NCBI GenBank assembly: GCA_009773975.1
Contig: VSMX01000148.1
Coordinates: 1 to 5,158, forward strand
Length of the DNA stretch: 5,158 nt
DNA from: Desulfovibrio sp.
GTDB lineage: Bacteria; Desulfobacterota; Desulfovibrionia; Desulfovibrionales; Desulfovibrionaceae
Direction: 5' to 3'
Shown: positions 3,298 to 5,158 of the stretch, piece by piece
How the letters are laid out: the number at the start of each line of letters is the position of its first letter
Numbering within the stretch: position 1 is the first letter of the stretch
Notes under the pieces: generated by a model
What the model was told of the DNA's origin: nothing
The model's database searches: none
Seen by the model: the letters and a program-made list of their open reading frames with translations, nothing else
Program-made: the position numbers and the translations under genes

Positions 3298-5158
3298 TTA
3301 CATCCTGTGTCTGCGCGTATGCTGTGCGGAAATATTTTCAATTTTTTGCCATAATTGTAAATAGTTGGAGTTGCGTTGCAAGTCCCTGTCGCCGGCATAG
3401 CCAAAAGCATAATTCATTGTGCGCTCGGCGTATGCGGGCCAGTTGCGCCGTTTTTCCATACCTGTCCTGATTGATGGGGCGCAGTCCCTGATTGCGGCAA
3501 GCACGGCTTCAGGCGAATGGCCGTTGGCCCGCATCCGCAGGGCAATCATGGCGTCAACCCGGGAAAAATCCTCAACGGTAATGTGTCCTCGAATATTCTC
3601 ATAATGGGCAAAATAGGCCGCTTGCGGACTTGTCTGGACGGTCGGCACAAATACTGACTTTTGTCGTTGCCTCATTTTTGCCTGGAATGCCTGTTCCAGT
3701 TTTCTGGCTTCCACAATGGCTTTTTTGCAAATCTGCTGAACCGCGAAGCGAAGGAGCGCAAGGGGATATGCGCCATTGGGCTGCCTGTGTTTGGGCTTGA
3801 AATTCCCAAAGCCCGGAGCGCGGTGGGGATGGATTGCGCCGGATAATTTGGGGTCGCCATATTCCCTGTTAAGCATGGTCGCAAGCTGATTTGCGATTTG
3901 CCTGTCGAAATCGCCGCCAAACTTGGGAATGGTCAAAACGCACTGGAAATTGTGGGGCGAGCTTTCAATAATGACCGCCGGCTTGTAGCCGTCTTTCTGA
4001 AGCCTGACCACATTTTCGGGGCTTATATCGTCAATCAGGATATGGTGCTTGTCCTCTGACAATGGCGTGTAATAAATATTTTCTCCGCGTTTTTGCAGCT
4101 TCAGGATTTCGGGCATTTTCCTGACAAGCTCATCCGGCGTAAAGCCCATGCTCTGGCCGTCTTTCTTGTCCAAAATGAACACTTTCCGGCTTCCATCCTC
4201 GTCCATTTTGATGGCTGTCACCCGATAGCGGTCGGCGTTGACCGCCTTTGCGTACTCCAGAAACGCCTTTGCCTGCGGGCTTTGAGCGGCTTGCGGGGCT
4301 GGGGGCGCGGTGTGTCTTGATTTTTCAGGATTTATTGCCAGAATAGCCGCCAGATTCTTGCCTCGCCGCAACAGCCACTGGTTGAATTTGGGCCTGATGA
4401 ATGACGGGCGCTTTTCAACCTGCTCATTATGGAATACCTTTCTTTCGTCCTTTTGCTGGATTTTCAGGCAATAACGCGCAATGGGCACAAGAGCAGGATG
4501 TTTTTTGCCAATATTGCCCAACTTTACTTGCCTTTCCAATTTTTGCCGTGCCTGTAATTCCTCCCATTCTTCCCGTTCTTTGGCAGCATTTTCCTTTTTT
4601 CGCTTTGCCAGTTCTTGTGTTGCAGCCCTGAAGATTTGCAAGTCCGGGGCAATCGTCTGGCTGAGCGGCTCCGGCTTTATCTCCGGCATGGTGGCATCGT
4701 AATTTCCGGCCACAAATTCTCCCAGCCTTTTGACCAGCTTGCCCATGCTGAATGAGCGGTCAACAGATGATGCCTTTATAGCCGTTTGGCCAACCCAGAT
4801 TATCGCGCCGGAGCCTTTTTTCTCAAAACGCAAGCCGACTTTCTTCAAGCCCTCATGAAGCTCGTCCCATGACCTCGCGTTTTTGATGATTTCATGCCCG
4901 CATTCCTGGGCAATCCTCTGCGCGGATTTTTCGCCGGTCGCCATTTCAAATTCAACAGCCTTTGGGGATGGCTTTGGTTCACTGTCAGAAATTCTTTTAG
5001 CAATCTCACCTTCCTCGGTTACGACATACGGAGAATTTTCCAGCGGCTTCCATCCCTGCATTTTTTCAATCATGGCCCGGGCTTTATGCGCTTGCCTGAT
5101 GTCAAAACCGTTATTGGTTCTCACCACTTTCAGCGTTTCGGGATGCACTCGATTTACC
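3298..5158 (-). CDS. MOBP (TraI/MobA-type) conjugative relaxase, C-terminal part with RepB-like primase domain; 5' end outside the window
   Basis: The relaxase nicks the origin of transfer and leads the DNA strand into the recipient during conjugation. Only the C-terminal part is here. A GTG at 5148 could be read as a start, but the frame stays open to the right edge and reads VNRVHPET, the end of the relaxase HxH...NRVHPET motif, so the catalytic Tyr and His residues must lie beyond the window. Counting from that GTG, residues 70-145 match the module that follows the nuclease in TraI-like relaxases (TGEKSAQRIA, SWDELHEGLKKVGLRFEKKGSG, IKASSVDRS). Residues about 170-210 are charged and probably coiled coil. 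Residues 290-470 resemble an LPD7-like segment and a RepB-like primase domain: YYTPLSEDKHH, D373-D374 (LIDDI), H399 (SSPHNFQ), and HPHRAPGFGNFKPKH with R443 and K451. The tail (524-590) has FSRVDAMIALRMRANGHSPEAV and YAERTMNYAFGYAGDRD. The primase may start complementary-strand synthesis in the recipient. The gene is convergent with the flagellin, with 21 bp between stop codons. Family assignment is by recalled motifs. Confidence 0.88.
   Translation of the reverse strand, partial: VNRVHPETLKVVRTNNGFDIRQAHKARAMIEKMQGWKPLENSPYVVTEEGEIAKRISDSEPKPSPKAVEFEMATGEKSAQRIAQECGHEIIKNARSWDELHEGLKKVGLRFEKKGSGAIIWVGQTAIKASSVDRSFSMGKLVKRLGEFVAGNYDATMPEIKPEPLSQTIAPDLQIFRAATQELAKRKKENAAKEREEWEELQARQKLERQVKLGNIGKKHPALVPIARYCLKIQQKDERKVFHNEQVEKRPSFIRPKFNQWLLRRGKNLAAILAINPEKSRHTAPPAPQAAQSPQAKAFLEYAKAVNADRYRVTAIKMDEDGSRKVFILDKKDGQSMGFTPDELVRKMPEILKLQKRGENIYYTPLSEDKHHILIDDISPENVVRLQKDGYKPAVIIESSPHNFQCVLTIPKFGGDFDRQIANQLATMLNREYGDPKLSGAIHPHRAPGFGNFKPKHRQPNGAYPLALLRFAVQQICKKAIVEARKLEQAFQAKMRQRQKSVFVPTVQTSPQAAYFAHYENIRGHITVEDFSRVDAMIALRMRANGHSPEAVLAAIRDCAPSIRTGMEKRRNWPAYAERTMNYAFGYAGDRDLQRNSNYLQLWQKIENISAQHTRRHRM

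Larger units (their letters stand above)
1..5158. mobile_element. Likely segment of an integrative/conjugative or mobilizable element
   Basis: The window holds a tyrosine recombinase and a MOBP-type relaxase with a primase domain. These are typical of integrative/conjugative elements and mobilizable plasmids, and here they lie on either side of a flagellin gene. Seen directly: the three genes, and strong base-composition changes between them. Inferred: that all three belong to one element. I see no attachment-site pair, no oriT and no transfer genes other than the relaxase, so the ends of the element are not defined and may lie outside the window. A chromosomal island with unrelated neighbours is the alternative. 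Confidence 0.4.

Noticed and set aside
3306..3313. TGTGTCTG resembling half of the palindromic site, just past the flagellin
   Set aside because: It is only eight bases, has no arms, lies within the relaxase coding sequence, and such a match is not unlikely by chance.

Overview
The window looks like accessory DNA from a sulfate-reducer-like deltaproteobacterium, most probably a Desulfovibrionaceae member. The assignment rests on recalled family resemblance, not on a search. The flagellin ends closely match the Desulfovibrio type, with an N-terminal MSLVVSHNLMA block, a KIHFGTANDSAEDYYYI stretch and a C-terminal NFVRNQILTQSAVAMLSQAN block. The integrase and relaxase are also of types I associate with that group.

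Layout. Positions 1-408 are AT-rich and hold no protein gene I can support. They contain a good rho-independent terminator reading leftward (121-160), preceded by a promoter-like pair on the same strand, so a short leftward RNA of about 100 nt is possible. Positions 409-1446 (+) encode a complete tyrosine recombinase with the full R-K-H-R-H-Y catalytic set. Positions 1447-1788 are an AT-rich intergenic region full of palindromes. Two of these share an identical 13-bp core in opposite orientation, and a good sigma-54 promoter match lies just before the next gene. Positions 1789-3276 (+) encode a flagellin with conserved D0/D1 ends and a long, AT-rich, unrecognised central domain. Only 21 bp separate it from the convergent gene at 3298-5158 (-). 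That gene is the C-terminal part of a MOBP (TraI/MobA-type) conjugative relaxase carrying a RepB-like primase domain; its N-terminus lies beyond the right edge.

Interpretation. An integrase and a relaxase-primase on either side of a flagellin suggest that the flagellin is cargo of an integrative or mobilizable element, possibly a surface-antigen variant. The most interesting structure is the region between recombinase and flagellin. Two palindromic sites with the shared core TCAGACACACTGA, inverted relative to each other and about 166 bp apart, lie upstream of the sigma-54 promoter. They could be operators for a dimeric regulator, for example a sigma-54 activator, or crossover sites for the adjacent recombinase (a flagellin switch). 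The sequence alone cannot decide between these.
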